A stretch of 64,000 nt of DNA from Ignelater luminosus (Eukaryota; Arthropoda; Insecta; Coleoptera; Elateridae), in the NCBI GenBank assembly GCA_011009095.1, contig VTPC01090570.1, positions 141,159 to 205,158 of the forward strand. Reading direction: 5' to 3'. A model generated the notes under the pieces. The model made no database searches. It was not told the origin of the DNA and was given only the letters and a program-made list of their open reading frames with translations. A program made the translations under genes and the position numbers. Of this stretch, positions 13,201 to 26,893 are shown one piece after another (the first letter of the stretch is position 1; each line of letters opens with the position of its first letter).

Positions 13201-16200
13201 AAAAATATTGCCAAACGAGTTTGTAATTCATTCTTTTAGTTGATTTGAAACTTCGCTTAGCAACATGACCGTGAACCACATTGGTATACAAACTTCAGAC
13301 TTTGGATGTCTGGAATGGTAATTGGTGAAAATTTATTGTTAGTAAATGAAATGGCGACGATCTTATATATTTATATTAAAAAATGTTATAAACTACAACA
13401 AATCATAAGTAATTTTAACGGAACTTATGTAGGTTAATCGAAAAGATTTTTTGAAGTGATTGCTGTAAAAGACACAAAAAAACACTAGGATTTAACTGAA
13501 TTTTATCAATTAAGATTTAAATTGTGTCAGATCGAGGAATTAAATAAAATGAAACACAACTTCGATGTAATTTAATATAAAAACTGTAACAAGTAATTCA
13601 ATTTAATCTTAAATGAGAAAGTTTAGAAAGAATTTATTTAGGATCGTATAAAAACGCAATTTAACCAAAAGGAAGTCAATTTAACATCAAAAGGGCAATA
13701 AGATTTTATTTAATTTTAAAAATTCTGGGATAAAACATCAAAGAAATGATTGACGTCATTTTTATAATCTAAGCCAATTTTTCGATGTTAATATAATCAA
13801 AGTAAAAGTCTTGAGATAGAAAGTTTAAATGCCCGTTTATTATATTAAAATTTACATAATAGCTACAAAGTTGCTCGAAGTTAAATTAATATCAAAGTAC
13901 TTAGCTTTACTTGTAAATATGAAATTTAATGCTGAGGCAGTTTTGTATGAGTGATTCAATAAGAGAATTACGTAAACCACGTTTTTCATTTTGAAATCGT
14001 ATTACATTTGTAAATTGAAATGTTTAATTTTACTCGGAAAATTAAAATATCCAGAAAATTGCAACAAAGTAGAAAAAGTAGCTTCAATTTTTGACTAGTA
14101 ATAACTAGAATGATAGTTCCAATCCCCTACTAAAATAAGTAGATAAATTCTTTTAAATAAATTCCTAACCATTAAATTATAATATCGTTTAAATGATTTA
14201 CAATTTTGTGTTTGGGAACAACCTTGAAATCAAACTTGAAAGCTTTTAATTGATATTTAATATTTAAAAAGGTATACGGTTGAAATATTTAACGTGGAAC
14301 AATTACTACGAAGTTAAAGCCACCTAAACCCAGGATATGTGGATGGTCCCACAGGATAGACTTTTCGAATTCCTTTAATATTTGATTGGTTTAGCAAAAT
14401 ATATTCCCATGGGTTTTTGGAAAAAAAGATTTCTTCCCATACATACAGTTTTTTACAAAACTAAATTGTCTTGATTGGGAAATTAGAAGTTTTATATTTA
14501 CTTCATTTTCAACGACATTTAGGGTGAAGCAAACAATTTTGTTGTTTTTTAAATTTTCACTCTACACTTATTTTGCTACTTACAATTAAATTCCAGCCTT
14601 GAACTCGCTAAAAAAGGATTGAAGTCTAATTTTACTCGAGAACAACGCATCACATGCAGGAAAAACCAACTGCAAAATTTCTGATGGTTTGCAGACCACA
14701 TTAAGCTATTTAAACAACTTTGTATTATAGGTAAATAAAAAGAAAAAAATATATAAAAAGTAAATAAACAGTTTGGGAATTCCGAATTAAAAGGCTTACT
14801 AGCTGTTTAAGTTTTTTTTTTGCGTTTGCTCCAAAAAAGTAAAATACACCGATGTTTAAATACATGACTAATATTGCTGCGTTGACTGCTAACAAACACA
14901 ATTGGCTTTATTATTTCTACATGTTCTAGCAAGTAAGTGACTAATAGCATACCTGCGAAGGGTTGAAAAAAGCAAATTTATCTGACGGCAACATGCTGTG
15001 TCTTTTTTATATTTTCAAAACTTCCAATTACTCGTGTCGTCAAGTGACAATAATGTCCATACCGGCCTCTTATTCAAAGGTATTTTACTACACTACACAC
15101 AACAATACGAAATAAGTGAAATTAGTCAGCAAAAATTACAAGTGAAGTTGAAGAAACAAGTAACAATGATTACAGCTATTTGAAAGTTCTTTGTCTAACT
15201 GAATACAGTTCACTTTGAAACTTAGCAGACACTTTTGTACTTTGCCTTTGCTGTGAGTTTGATAAATATTCGCCCTTTCACCGCTTGTTGTATTCTTTGC
15301 CACCTTCAAAAAGGATTGCTACTGATAGTGACGACATCCGGCTCAATTGAGTGTCTTCTATAAAGAAATGAACAGTAGTATAGAGATCGAGGCCTTCTAG
15401 ATTATCTGTTAATGGAGTTAACGGGATCTTCAGTTAACAATAACTTCAATCGAAGTTAAAATCGTGTACATCTCGTATAACTTATCGGCGGTGGTCCAAA
15501 TAGAATTTAACTAACTCAATTTCATTGAGATTCCCAAAGACCGCCAAATGTAGACGAACTTCCAGAAATAAAGTATCAAATGATATTTTCTGAACTGACA
15601 TTTTGTGATTGCATTAGATCCTTAATGCGATTGGTCTTTACAAAATAGGTGGCGTTATCAAAGGATATATGAGAAATCTTGATCCGTCGCGACATGACTT
15701 AAAAACGTTTGCATACCAGGTTTGATTAGTTTTCAGAGTATTTCAACACATCAAGATTGTAGTTTAGGTCATAATTCAAATTTACAATTGCTGAGAGTGA
15801 CTCATGATTATCTGCCATCAATCAGGAATAATCTGAAGCAAACGCAAAACCCCTGCGAGCTAAAATTATTATTAATTGTTTACGAATTTCTTATGCTTCT
15901 GATAACGTGCCGTTATCGTTTTTGCGGAAACAATCAATTTGACAATAAACCTGCCATTTTGATCAAGCGTGTAAGTTTGCAAAAAATGTTGACTTCTCTG
16001 ACGCATGCGAAACGTTGTTGGTGGGTTCTTCTATCTCCCAAACTCTCATCGTTTGCTTTTCAAGAGAGGTTGTGTTAAGATGATAAAACTTGTAGAGTTA
16101 ATTTGATTTAAATGACTAACGAGCCTTCCTATCAAATGGGTTTTCTGTAATACGGAACAACTTGTTGTACTGATCGGTTGCATCATCAACAGGTAGTTAG

Positions 16201-18149
16201 TTCTATACTCTAAACCAGGGATGAGCAACCAAAACTCAAATCGGACTGGGTTGAAGCGTTTAGAAACTTTTTTCCACAAGTTTTGTGGTCCTAGTTGGAC
16301 TTCTATCTTTGCAACGCTTTAGTGTCATTTAGCTAATCTGAACATTTGTTTTTAGTCTGCAAATGCAGGAACCATGCTTCATTTGTCGTCCAAGTTTTGC
16401 CCCCCCGGGGCATAGATTTTGATTTTCGTTAGATCTATTTCACGGTCTATGTTTCAAATGTATTTGTAATGCCTCTTTAATAACCTATGTCGAAACTTAA
16501 ATAAATTAAAAATTTATTCAACGATATGCCAAAATGTACAGGGTGTTCTGTTTAGAAAATGGAAACGTTACATACAAAGCAATTATTTTTTGGAATACTA
16601 GATAAAGATTTTTCATAACGATACGAACTTTTCATGGCAAATTAAAGTGAAAATGCTTTGTTCTCTTTGGTAAGCATTACTTTTACTTGACTCATATTTT
16701 AGGTTTATGAATATTCCATGAAATAGTCGTATGAAATTTACTACAACATGAACATGTATCGTAATGTGTAGGAGGCTTAATTTCGAAATTACCTAAAAAT
16801 AAAGAGATTCAATTGTTTTGACAAAACAGATTTTAATTTCTAACTGTGTAATTTGTTTTATATTTCTGGTTGTTGGCTAACTACAGTCATATGTTATTAC
16901 TTCATGAACATTAAGTCTTACTACAGTCATGTGTTAATCAAATGTTTCGCTTTATAACCCAGCAATTCTGCTTTCTCCAATCTTTTAATGTCTGTAATGT
17001 ATATATCACATTCACAACTAGTTCTGACGTAATAATCAGTAAATATAAACACCTTGCTTTGCAAATTAACTAATTCCTTGTGACAGTATTGAAATGAAAC
17101 ACCTGACGTCGTTTACGTCATTAATTCCAATTATATAAGTTGAAAATTTGCACAAGATTTTTTTTATAAAACAGAAGGATTAGAAATCCTTTATTTAATA
17201 CCGCTCTCGATTTTTTTTCAATTTTAATGATAGCATTAACAACTTAAGTTGTAATAAACATTTTAAAGGTGAATTATATTGAAATAGTTTTGAGAGTGAT
17301 ACTGTTAAAAACATTTATCGTTAAACGGTAACTACGTAATTCAATTTCATCAAATTCTCTCCGTTTAGAAACTAACTTTAAATTGTGAATATATCAAAGC
17401 AACGAGCAGCTGCTAGAGCGTGTTGTTGCTACCATACACACTTCTTGAGATTATATTGACTTGCTTAATCAAATAAATGAGTTTTTAGACTTTGTCCTTG
17501 CACATGTTACATAATAACTGTTCAAGTTCATTCCTGGTACGATTATACTTTTATGGTTACTGTATAAGAATAGCTGGTTCTAGTTTTTCTTCCTTTAACA
17601 TTCTTGTAGCGGCATTTAAAAATTTTTTACATTGATTATTATTAATTTTACAAACAAAATCGTCAGAAATAAATTTTCAAGATAAAATAGAATTCAGGTT
17701 ACATTAGAACACATCTTCGGAGATACAAGCAGACATGTGTTGCATGAAAAGACCAGCTGCCGTTTTCTCGTATTTTTTTTCCTCAATATTTGGATATCTT
17801 TCTATCCTTGTCTCCTTTTCTACCTGACAGTATAGGTGATTAAGGGCCCGGAACCTCAAAAGATATGCTCAGTTTACCAGCTGCTCTCGATTGAAATAGA
17901 TGTAAATTTAAAAGTGTGTGTGATTTTCTCGTTAATGTTATCGATTTACTCTAAATATGATTATATGTATTTCGGGATTTGTTGTGGGCAGGTAATTAGT
18001 ATATTTGTTTATTGATAATGGTATTGAATTAGGATATCTTAACTTTAGCGATAATCATATTTTTCGTTAATTAATAGTGTCATAAGGAAAAAAGTGGAAA
18101 AAAAATTTCTGCTCCAAGTGAAAAATCGAATTTGGTTTGAACAATTTTT

Positions 18150-18196
<47 letters not shown>

Positions 18197-21143
18197 AATT
18201 AGCAGTATTTGGTAAATTAATTGCAGAACAATGATAAGAATTTTACTTTTTAACTTGTAGTAAAATTTAATCCATATCATTTTCCACAGAAAAATTTTAG
18301 TAAAACAATCATATCTTAACAATAGATAAATAGAAAAGATGAAGTACGATTTTAATTATTTATCGATAAAAGTAAGTAAAGGGAGACAGTCGGTAGGTCA
18401 GTCTATTGACATTGTTTTAATGTTAGCTGTTAATACATATGGCCATATCAAAATTCTTTTCCGAAAAGAAATTGAAAATTGCAAGATATTTACAAAATCT
18501 TCCTACTAACATGCTACAGAATTAGAAATAGAAAAAAACTCTGTGTAAACCAGTCTCGGTTTTTTAGAGAAGTTTCAATTTGTAAAAAGTTTTTACAAGC
18601 TATATTCACCACTTATTTAAACCTAACCTAGTTAGTAACTTAATTGCGTAATATTAATATTCCCACACTTTAAATTTTAAATAGAATTATTAGAAATCAC
18701 TTGAATTCTAGATATAATATCAATGTTTGGTAATAGATAACGCGGTGGCTTCTTTTTTTGTTTTTTGTTTTTAATCAACACTTGCCTATTAGTGACTTAT
18801 ACTTTATATGATTTACAACCAAATATTATTCTTATAATATTTACAGAAGTCAGTTTTCTTTTGGTATAAATTGATCTCTTAATAGAGTGATAATTGATAA
18901 AAATAAATAGCCCTTGCTTTGTGGTAGATTAACGACAGATTGATGAATACATCTATAGAGATTAAAACCCATTAAAGATCCATCGAAACAATGTGTTGAA
19001 TTCATTAAAATAGTCATAGTTTATAGTGTTTTAAATAACTTTTTGCTTTTCTCTAATCATGTGGCCAATCTTCAGTTTAAAACACTCTCTCATTTGATTA
19101 TTTTAACTAAAGTGAACTTCAATGTTTTTCATTCTCCGACATAATTATTTTTTAATTAAATAAAGTTAAATTCCATGTAATCACAATTTGAATAATAATA
19201 AAAATCTTCATTAGTTAGAAGCAATTCCAAGTATGTTTTTTTTTTGGAGGTTGTAACTACCTTGATTTCTAATTTTAGCTTTGTTTCTAATTAGTCTCTT
19301 ATTTTATTTAGTTTTTTTTTTGTAAGTCATTCTAACAATTTATACTTTCTCCTAGAAGTTGAGATAATTGTCTAAATAGTACTTATTTTCAAAAATAGTA
19401 ACTTTCTTTACTTAAACGGTCTTTTTGTATGTGTGAAATAATAATATAAATTGCGACCAATTTTATAATGGTTGAACGTAATATTAAAGCATTTTTAGTA
19501 TCGTATAACACTATTCAGTTATTCTATTGTTACACAATTATTTCCTCTGTGAACAGTATAAACTGTTGTTTAACCTTTATTTAAAATGTTGTAGTATCAA
19601 GATTTGCTATTTAAAGTGTATTCATATTATATTCCTAAATATAAATAAAAAGAAGTTCATTAACAATTTTACTGCATAAACTTTACAAGAAGTTACACAT
19701 TTGGTGTTTGACATTTAAAACATGATTCTCACAATTTTTACATCTTTCCAATAAAATTTATAGTTACACCAACATACTTAGTTTTTATCATCATACTTTT
19801 TCTAGTAGCTTCTAGTAAGTACTAAATCTATTTATTTAATGAAAATTTCCCAATTATCTAAATAACATTTTACATAATTGGTTGTTGCCAATTTTATTAC
19901 GAAAAGTTACGAGGTTTTAAAATTGATGCGATGAGTGACCTTACACTTTCAGTTTTATATTAAAAAGAAAGTACGAATGTCATTGAATATACATATAAAC
20001 TTTCTTTTTTTATTATTTTAAATATTATTTTTGTAATAATTTAATGACTACATTTTTCGTATATTTATTATTTGATAAAAAAAATTTAGAAAAAAATAAA
20101 ATTTAAATAATAACAGTAAAAATTAATTTGTTTATCATATACAAATTCAAAATGTTTGCGAAAAGAAACAATATCACGTCTTTCATGAGTGCTTTAGTCT
20201 TTAACATGAATCCGTGTGTATGTATAATGTGCATATTAATAGACGTAATTAAAATTTCCAGTTCTTTTATCCTCGTTATCTGTGTTCATTATGCATGTTA
20301 ATAATGCCAGGGAAAGCTGTCAAGCTTGATAAGGAAATTTATAATATAAAAATGATTTTAAAGTAAAATCTCTTACTTATAAAAATGGTTTTTGTGAGAC
20401 TTTTAAATATTTCCATATGAACTCATCTTTCCCTTTGGTAAGTTATTGATTACTCTACTGAGGATGTTGTAGATACTCAAGGTCTTCAAATTTTATTTAG
20501 TAAAGTATATTTGAAAATGATTCCATCACAAAAGCTCCTTTCTTCTTGTAAAGAATCAATAAAACTTGTTTGAATGTGTAATGTGTGTGTATACATGCTT
20601 TCCTTAAAATTAAAAATAAAGTAATGTACAGTGTGTTGTTCTATAAATAGCAATCGAAAATTGAATAAATAACTTGTTATTTGAAAAATAATAATTAAAC
20701 TTGATGCTCATTTGTATATAACCCCTTAACAAAATATGGTTTTCTTATATTTGTTTCTTTTCACAATTAATAAATCCAAATTGTGTAATAAGAACAACAT
20801 TTTTGGTTTAATATTTACAAGAAGATTTGTCGAGTTAATTAAAAAAGTAATCTTGTTTACATTTTTTAATATGTACTACATCAAGATTTCAACATAACCT
20901 TAAATTAAATAGGTTTTATTATTTATATATCATATTAACAGTTCTGAAACTTTGATATAACATAATTATGGTCAGTGTAGTGTAGATACTTAAACTAACA
21001 GTCTCCAATTAAATATTTAATAATATATACAGGTTATTACAAGCTGTAAAATCTAATACCTGATCATTTTGCATGTTATGTTAAGTATGATGTTAATAAT
21101 TAACGATTTGTTTCTCACAATCATTTTCATTATACCATTACAG
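7203..21143. other. Long AT-rich non-coding region, probably 5' intron or upstream of the IQSEC-like gene
   Basis: No exon is convincing. Open frames at 10,932-11,204, 11,360-11,587 and 15,722-16,078 (+) encode nothing recognised and look like chance. A single repeat end, TACAGGGTGTTCTG, starts at 16,537; it resembles the terminal motif of other short repeats in this window, but no partner was seen. The first recognisable IQSEC-like exon starts right after a good acceptor (poly-pyrimidine then CAG at 21,143), so at least one 5' exon, coding or untranslated, should lie in this stretch or outside the window. Confidence 0.5.
18151..18195. repeat. (ATT)n microsatellite
   Basis: An uninterrupted run of about 15 ATT/TAT units. 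On the minus strand it reads as poly-asparagine codons, which creates a spurious open frame. Confidence 0.95.
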
Positions 21144-21156
21144 TTTCCCACCCAAA

Positions 21157-24100
21157 ATGGAACGGCCTCAAATCTCACCTGCACTGGGGTCGTCGGTGCA
21201 CATACAAGAACAGACATATATTCAAGCACCTAGCTACGTACAGTCGCAAAATTATGCAACACCTGCACCCAGTTCGATTTACTCTCGCACCTCCCCAAAT
21301 AGCTCTGGCTATGTTTCTGTTACACAGCCTTTGCATAAAAAAGGTTCTCTAAGAAATGGTGATATATTGAAACGCTCCAGGGTACAAACTATGTAAGTTT
21401 TGCACAATTTCTTATTTATACTTGTATAATGCTTTAATACTGTTTACATCCACCGTTACAAATTTCAACATATCATGACTTCTCACAATTCTTTTTATTT
21501 ATTTTCAGGTACGAATTATCACAAGACTTGTTAGATAAACAAATTGAAGTGTTAGAACGTAGGTATGGAGGAGTTAAAGCCCGTAATGCAGCGCTCACTA
21601 TTCAGAGAGCGTTTAGAAGATATACGCTACTTAAGAAATTTGCAGCTATCACAGCAATGGCTAAAGCAGAAAAAAGAATTAGTAGAAGAATTCCAACTAA
21701 TGGCGAAGATACTCGCAGTGCTGTAGGAGAAAATGAACAATGTGATTCTGATTACATGAGAAATTTTGAAAAGTAAGTTTCCTACTTTAATTTCATTATA
21801 GTTAGAACTTTTTACTCCTGAAGTATAGGCAACACACTATACGTATAACTGTATCATAGTACTGTATTTTGTGTTGTGATATTGCATGCATATATTTTTA
21901 AACAAACTCAAAATTGCTAATGTTGATTTTAAAACTTTACAACCTACAATGAGACTTGTTTAAAATCTGAGCTGTTTTAAATTGCAAACATGATCCATCA
22001 TACCTGGCAGGTGTTTAAAAATATTCGAATATCACATTCTTGGTATTTGATAACAGAAAAAATAGCAAATTGTTTTTGATAGAGGTGTAGAGATATTTTA
22101 AGTGGTGATTAGTTATTTAAATTGTTTTGTACATTGATTGTTTAATAGACCAGAACTGTACTTCAGTTATGAAACAAATTAAATTTGATATAATTATCCA
22201 AAAATTATGATTTTTTAAATTTTTGATAGTGCATATGCTTAGTTTTATAAATTCACATTTTTATAAAAGGTAAGATTCTCTAATTTCGATTAAAGATTAT
22301 ATATACAGGATTAAACATGGTATTGTAACTATTTATGATTTGTATAAGAATATTTTACGCTGCGCTAAATTTTAAATATGTAATGGACTTATGAAAGTGG
22401 AAAATAGCAGAAAACGAAATTAATATTTATTAAGATTAGATTACATCTAACCTATACATACTATAAAATGTAAATTCATAACATACCTAAATATGTTAGT
22501 TCTTTTAAAAAATATCTGATTAGGTAAAGAATTTCATTTTAATTCCTGTTATTAGTATCGGGCGAAACAAACCTTATATTTCAGTACTAGTTGGTTATTT
22601 TGTTAATCATAGCAATGTAATTTATATATTTATTAGCCAGGCAAGATTTTAATTTAAAAAAATTTTTATGCAAGATAATATTTATCTATGCTCTTGTTGC
22701 ATCAACTTATTTGCACATTATTGTTGTGCATAGGTCAAGAAAAATGCTAAGTATAGAGTTATCGAGTTTTATTACTAATAGGGATGGTTAACAAGTTTCA
22801 ATCACCACTCTTGCTACATGTATGTACATGTATATGTGTAGCATGAACATATTTAGTAAATTATGCTCTTTCCACCAAAAGACAACTGAAGGCATGTTGT
22901 TGGTAAGCCGTAGTTAACAAAAAATTAACTTTAGTTGACATGTCTCATTTTTACGTTAGTAGTAATTACAATTATACTTTTGTTTATTTGTTTATATCAT
23001 TTATTTACCATGTCCAAATCATCATGACGTAGAGAAATTGTTTATTTTATAAATTACTACAAATTGAAACTTTGGTTTCAAAGTAAATTCTTGTTCGCTA
23101 ACAAAATGATGAATTTAAAAATTTCTAAATTATTTACATTTCCAGTGGTCATGAATGTGGAACAATTCGAGCTCTTCCAATGCGTTCAATGTCTCTGAGA
23201 GAAAGAAGAAATGTAGATAGCAGCCCACTTCCCCGTAGCCAATCAGGAACCCCTACAGTTTGTTGGGAGAGCTATTCACCCCATGTATCCCACTCCCACT
23301 ATTATTCCTCTCCTATAGAAAATAAACATGAACCACATAGTCTCCAACCAACTAGTAGTCAAAGCTCTTGCAGTACACCTCCTAGCAGCAATAATGGGTT
23401 TGTTCGTTCCCGCAGCAGTCAAAGTACGAAGAGAGTACCACCCGAGGTCCCCAAAAGAACTTCTAGTATATCATCGAGGTCTGTAGATCCAAGACATCAC
23501 AGAACTAACGGGCTAAGCAAAAGCACTGAAAATGGATCTTTGTCTAGTGTCCAAAGTTCGGGAAGCGATAGCAGCATATCAACGGACCGAGTTCAATGTG
23601 AATTCTCAGGATCCCCCGTATGGAAACGTAAAGGTCATATACCTGAATATGCTGAACCATCTTTGGAAACCAGTTTAGGAAATATTTCAAACTCCAGTTC
23701 CTCTACTTATGTAATAGAACGTCCAGAACAGGCAGCTCCTACTAGTTATAAAATTTCTGAAACTATTAGAAAACGCCAATATCGCGTTGGACTGAATTTA
23801 TTTAACAAAAAACCTGAAAGAGGAATCTCATATCTTATACGAAGAGGTTTCTTAGAAAATACTCCACAAGGTGTAGCTAGGTTTTTAATTTCAAGAAAGG
23901 GCTTAAGCAAGCAAATGATCGGGGAATATTTAGGTCATTTACAAAGCCCATTTTGTATGGCAGTCTTAGAATGCTTTGCAGCAGAACTTGATCTCTCCGG
24001 TATGCAAGTTGATGTGGCCTTGCGCAAATTCCAACAGCATTTTAGAATGCCAGGTGAAGCGCAGAAGATTGAAAGATTAATGGAAATATTTTCTCAGCGA

Positions 24101-26893
24101 TATTGTCAATGTAATGTGGATATCGTTGCAAGATTAAGATCACCAGACACTGTAAGTTGCACAATACAATTTTAATTGAAGATTTTTGCCAAAATAGTAT
24201 TGAATAGTTATTCAGTAAAGCAATTTCCAATAGGATTATTGGCTTAGTATAGGAATTCTAAACCTTTTTGTGCATATATGCCAAAAAACAATGTAATACA
24301 ATCATCTTTGCCAAAACAGTTGTCTTATATGCCACAGATGCCATAGATTCATTATCCCTGGCCTAGTACATGAATTTATTTGTGCTGCTGTTCCCAAAAA
24401 CAATTGATTTTTTTCTGTAATGTCTAAATTGCCATCATTCTAGTTAAAAAGAACTTGACATGTTACAAAATTGCCCACCACAAAATTTTAATTGGTGCCT
24501 TTCAACCTAGGGCACTAAAAATATCCTTTGGTGTTAAATTAATGATATTACTGTGTAGAAATGTGTCATTTTGAGTATTTTGTGCAAACTCTGTGACAAT
24601 TGATGCAGAAGCAAAGTTCTAGAACTTTTTCTGTGTTTAGCTATTAATGAACTTGTATAAGTAATTCAATTAATGAAATCAAAGGAATTAAAAGAAACAA
24701 CCTACGTTAACATCACACTTAAAACCTAACCTAAATGTTATAATCATAAAAGATACATTCTCTAATGTAACATTAGTATATTTTATTACTTTATAGATGT
24801 TTTTTAATTTTCTTCATGAATAATAAAAATAAATATTGGGCTAGGTGGTGGTGATGACACCTGCTACACACATACACTTTGCATAGTATAAATGGCACAA
24901 AAAGAGGAAAATCACTGGACCAACATGAGTTCAAGCCTGACATCAGGAAACAATTTTTCAGATCTGAGATCGAATTCACAAGGTCATACCACCTTAAATA
25001 GTTGGTGCCCAAATCGAAAAACAAACGAACAATAAACACAAACATATGATGGTTGCAATGGGTCTCTTTAGTCCATGAAGGGCTAAGCTTTCTGAAAGGA
25101 TTAAAATCATGGACCTTAGTTTTTATGAAAATTTGGATTAACATTATCGCCAAAATTACTGCAATTGTAGCAAAGAATATTTTGTTCCTTTTACAAAACT
25201 GATTCTGGATTAACTGCTCCCTACCACAAAACTTCCAGAAAGCTTATTCCTTGATGTTTGGTTGAAGCATTTAACCTCACTTTACTAAACAATCGATTAG
25301 CACCCTAAAAATAAAATGTTTTTGATTGACTGTTCATATTTGGAGTATCAAGAATTTTTGTTTGTTTCAATGTATAGTAAACCCTACCACCCAATCAGGA
25401 TTTGCTAACCAGAGCAATTTTCCAAAAACTCAATTACCAACTTTGTGAAATAAACTTTAAGATTGTAACCCAGTGGCTCTAAACCAATTGTCTGTAAATG
25501 AAATGAAACTATAATTATTTGATATTAAATTCTTTGATTTTAGTTTCTTGTTTTCTTTATCAAAAAATTACCTACTAATAGTGTTCTACTTCTTATAATT
25601 TAGAAATTGTTTATTTTGTATTACTGTCATTATAATATAATTTTACTCATTTCAGATTTTTGTATTGGCTTTTGCAATAATAATGCTCAATACAGACTTA
25701 CATACCCCAAATATAAAACCAGAAAGGAGAATGCGCTTAGAAGATTTTATTAAAAATCTTCGTGGAATTGATGATTGTGGTGATATTGATAGTGATATGT
25801 TAGCTGGAATTTATGAACGTGTAAAGGCTAATGAATTTAAACCCGGATCAGATCATGTTTCGCAAGTTATGAAAGTACAAGCCACCATTGTAGGAAAAAA
25901 GCCGAATCTAGCACTTCCCCATCGAAGATTGGTTTGCTACTGTCGATTGTATGAAATACCTGATATATATAAAAAGGAGAGACCTGGAGTACATCAACGA
26001 GAAGTCTTTTTATTTAATGATTTGCTTGTTATAACAAAAATCTTAAGCAAAAAGAAATCTTCCGTTACATACACCTTCAGAAATAGTTATCCTCTCTGTG
26101 GATTAGTTGTTACTCTATTTGAAGTACCACGTACGTAAAAACCTTATTACACATGGATTTTAATATTAATGAATTAATAATATTACAGATTATCCTTATG
26201 GTATTCGACTGTCCCAACGTGTAGATGGCAAAGTTTTAGTAACTTTTAATGCTCGCAATGAGCATGATCGATGTAAGTTTGCTGAAGATTTAAAAGAATC
26301 CGTACTTGAAATGGATGAAATGGAAAATCTTAGAATTGAAGCGGAATTGGAAAGACAAAAATCGAATCGTGGAAATAGAGCAGGTAAAAATTTAATTCAG
26401 TGTAAAGGTTTTTGTCGTACGATCTTGTTTATTATTTATAGGAACTGAGAATCGTGATAGTGGTGTAGCAGACGTAGAAGTATGTCCTTGTCCATGCCCT
26501 TGTGCCCAAAATCAGGGCCTAATTGATGGTAGTTTAGAAGAAGTAAGTCATGATACGACACAAATCAAACGATCAGCACTTAGTAATTCTTTACTTGATA
26601 TTCATGAACAATGTAAGTATAACTTTTACTTTGGAATGCACAAGTAAAGATCTAGCAGTAGGGATTATGATGTCAGTGTAGTTGCAGGAGATAAAGCACA
26701 GAGGCGTGGGAGTGTAGGTTCACTTGACAGTGGAATGTCTATTTCATTTCAATCCACATCTGCCAGCACCTGTTCCAGATCGGACAAACTTCCTAATAAA
26801 GGAAAACCTGTGTATTACCAGCATTCCTTTCTCGGAGGACTTTTCAATAAGAAGGCACCACCAGGTGTTGCTGCTAAATCGACCGAAGTCTAA
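21157..26893 (+). CDS. siz (IQSEC): IQ motif and Sec7 domain Arf-GEF (IQSEC / schizo-loner family)
   Basis: A guanine-nucleotide exchange factor for Arf-family GTPases, acting at plasma membrane, muscle fusion sites and synapses in the known family. Exons: 21157-21392, 21509-21772, 23146-24151, 25656-26130, 26189-26383, 26442-26612, 26691-26893; phases close to 849 aa. Short coiled coil about 82-97; IQ motif about 105-125 ([11 protein letters not shown]); Ser/Pro-rich linker about 170-365; Sec7 about 370-560, with glutamic finger E471 in RMPGEAQK and NTDLHTPN downstream; PH about 575-690. It ends in STEV, a class I PDZ ligand. Exon 6 has a Cys-Pro run (CPCPCPC). The start at 21157 has a good context (AAAATGG), but the frame stays open to the acceptor at 21143, so a longer N terminus from an upstream exon is possible. 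The final intron uses the second AG of gcAGgAG; the first gives a stop at the junction. Confidence 0.95.

Noticed and set aside
15722..16078. 118-codon plus-strand frame
   Set aside because: Peptide matches no family I know and has no conserved domain pattern; treated as chance in a slightly GC-richer patch.
18080..18322. Minus-strand 80-codon frame with a poly-asparagine run
   Set aside because: Produced by the (ATT)n microsatellite; no other coding signal.
24791..25153. Minus-strand 120-codon frame in an IQSEC intron
   Set aside because: No recognisable similarity and not flanked by splice signals for any neighbouring gene. The less AT-rich DNA may be an old SINE-like repeat, but box motifs were not convincing.
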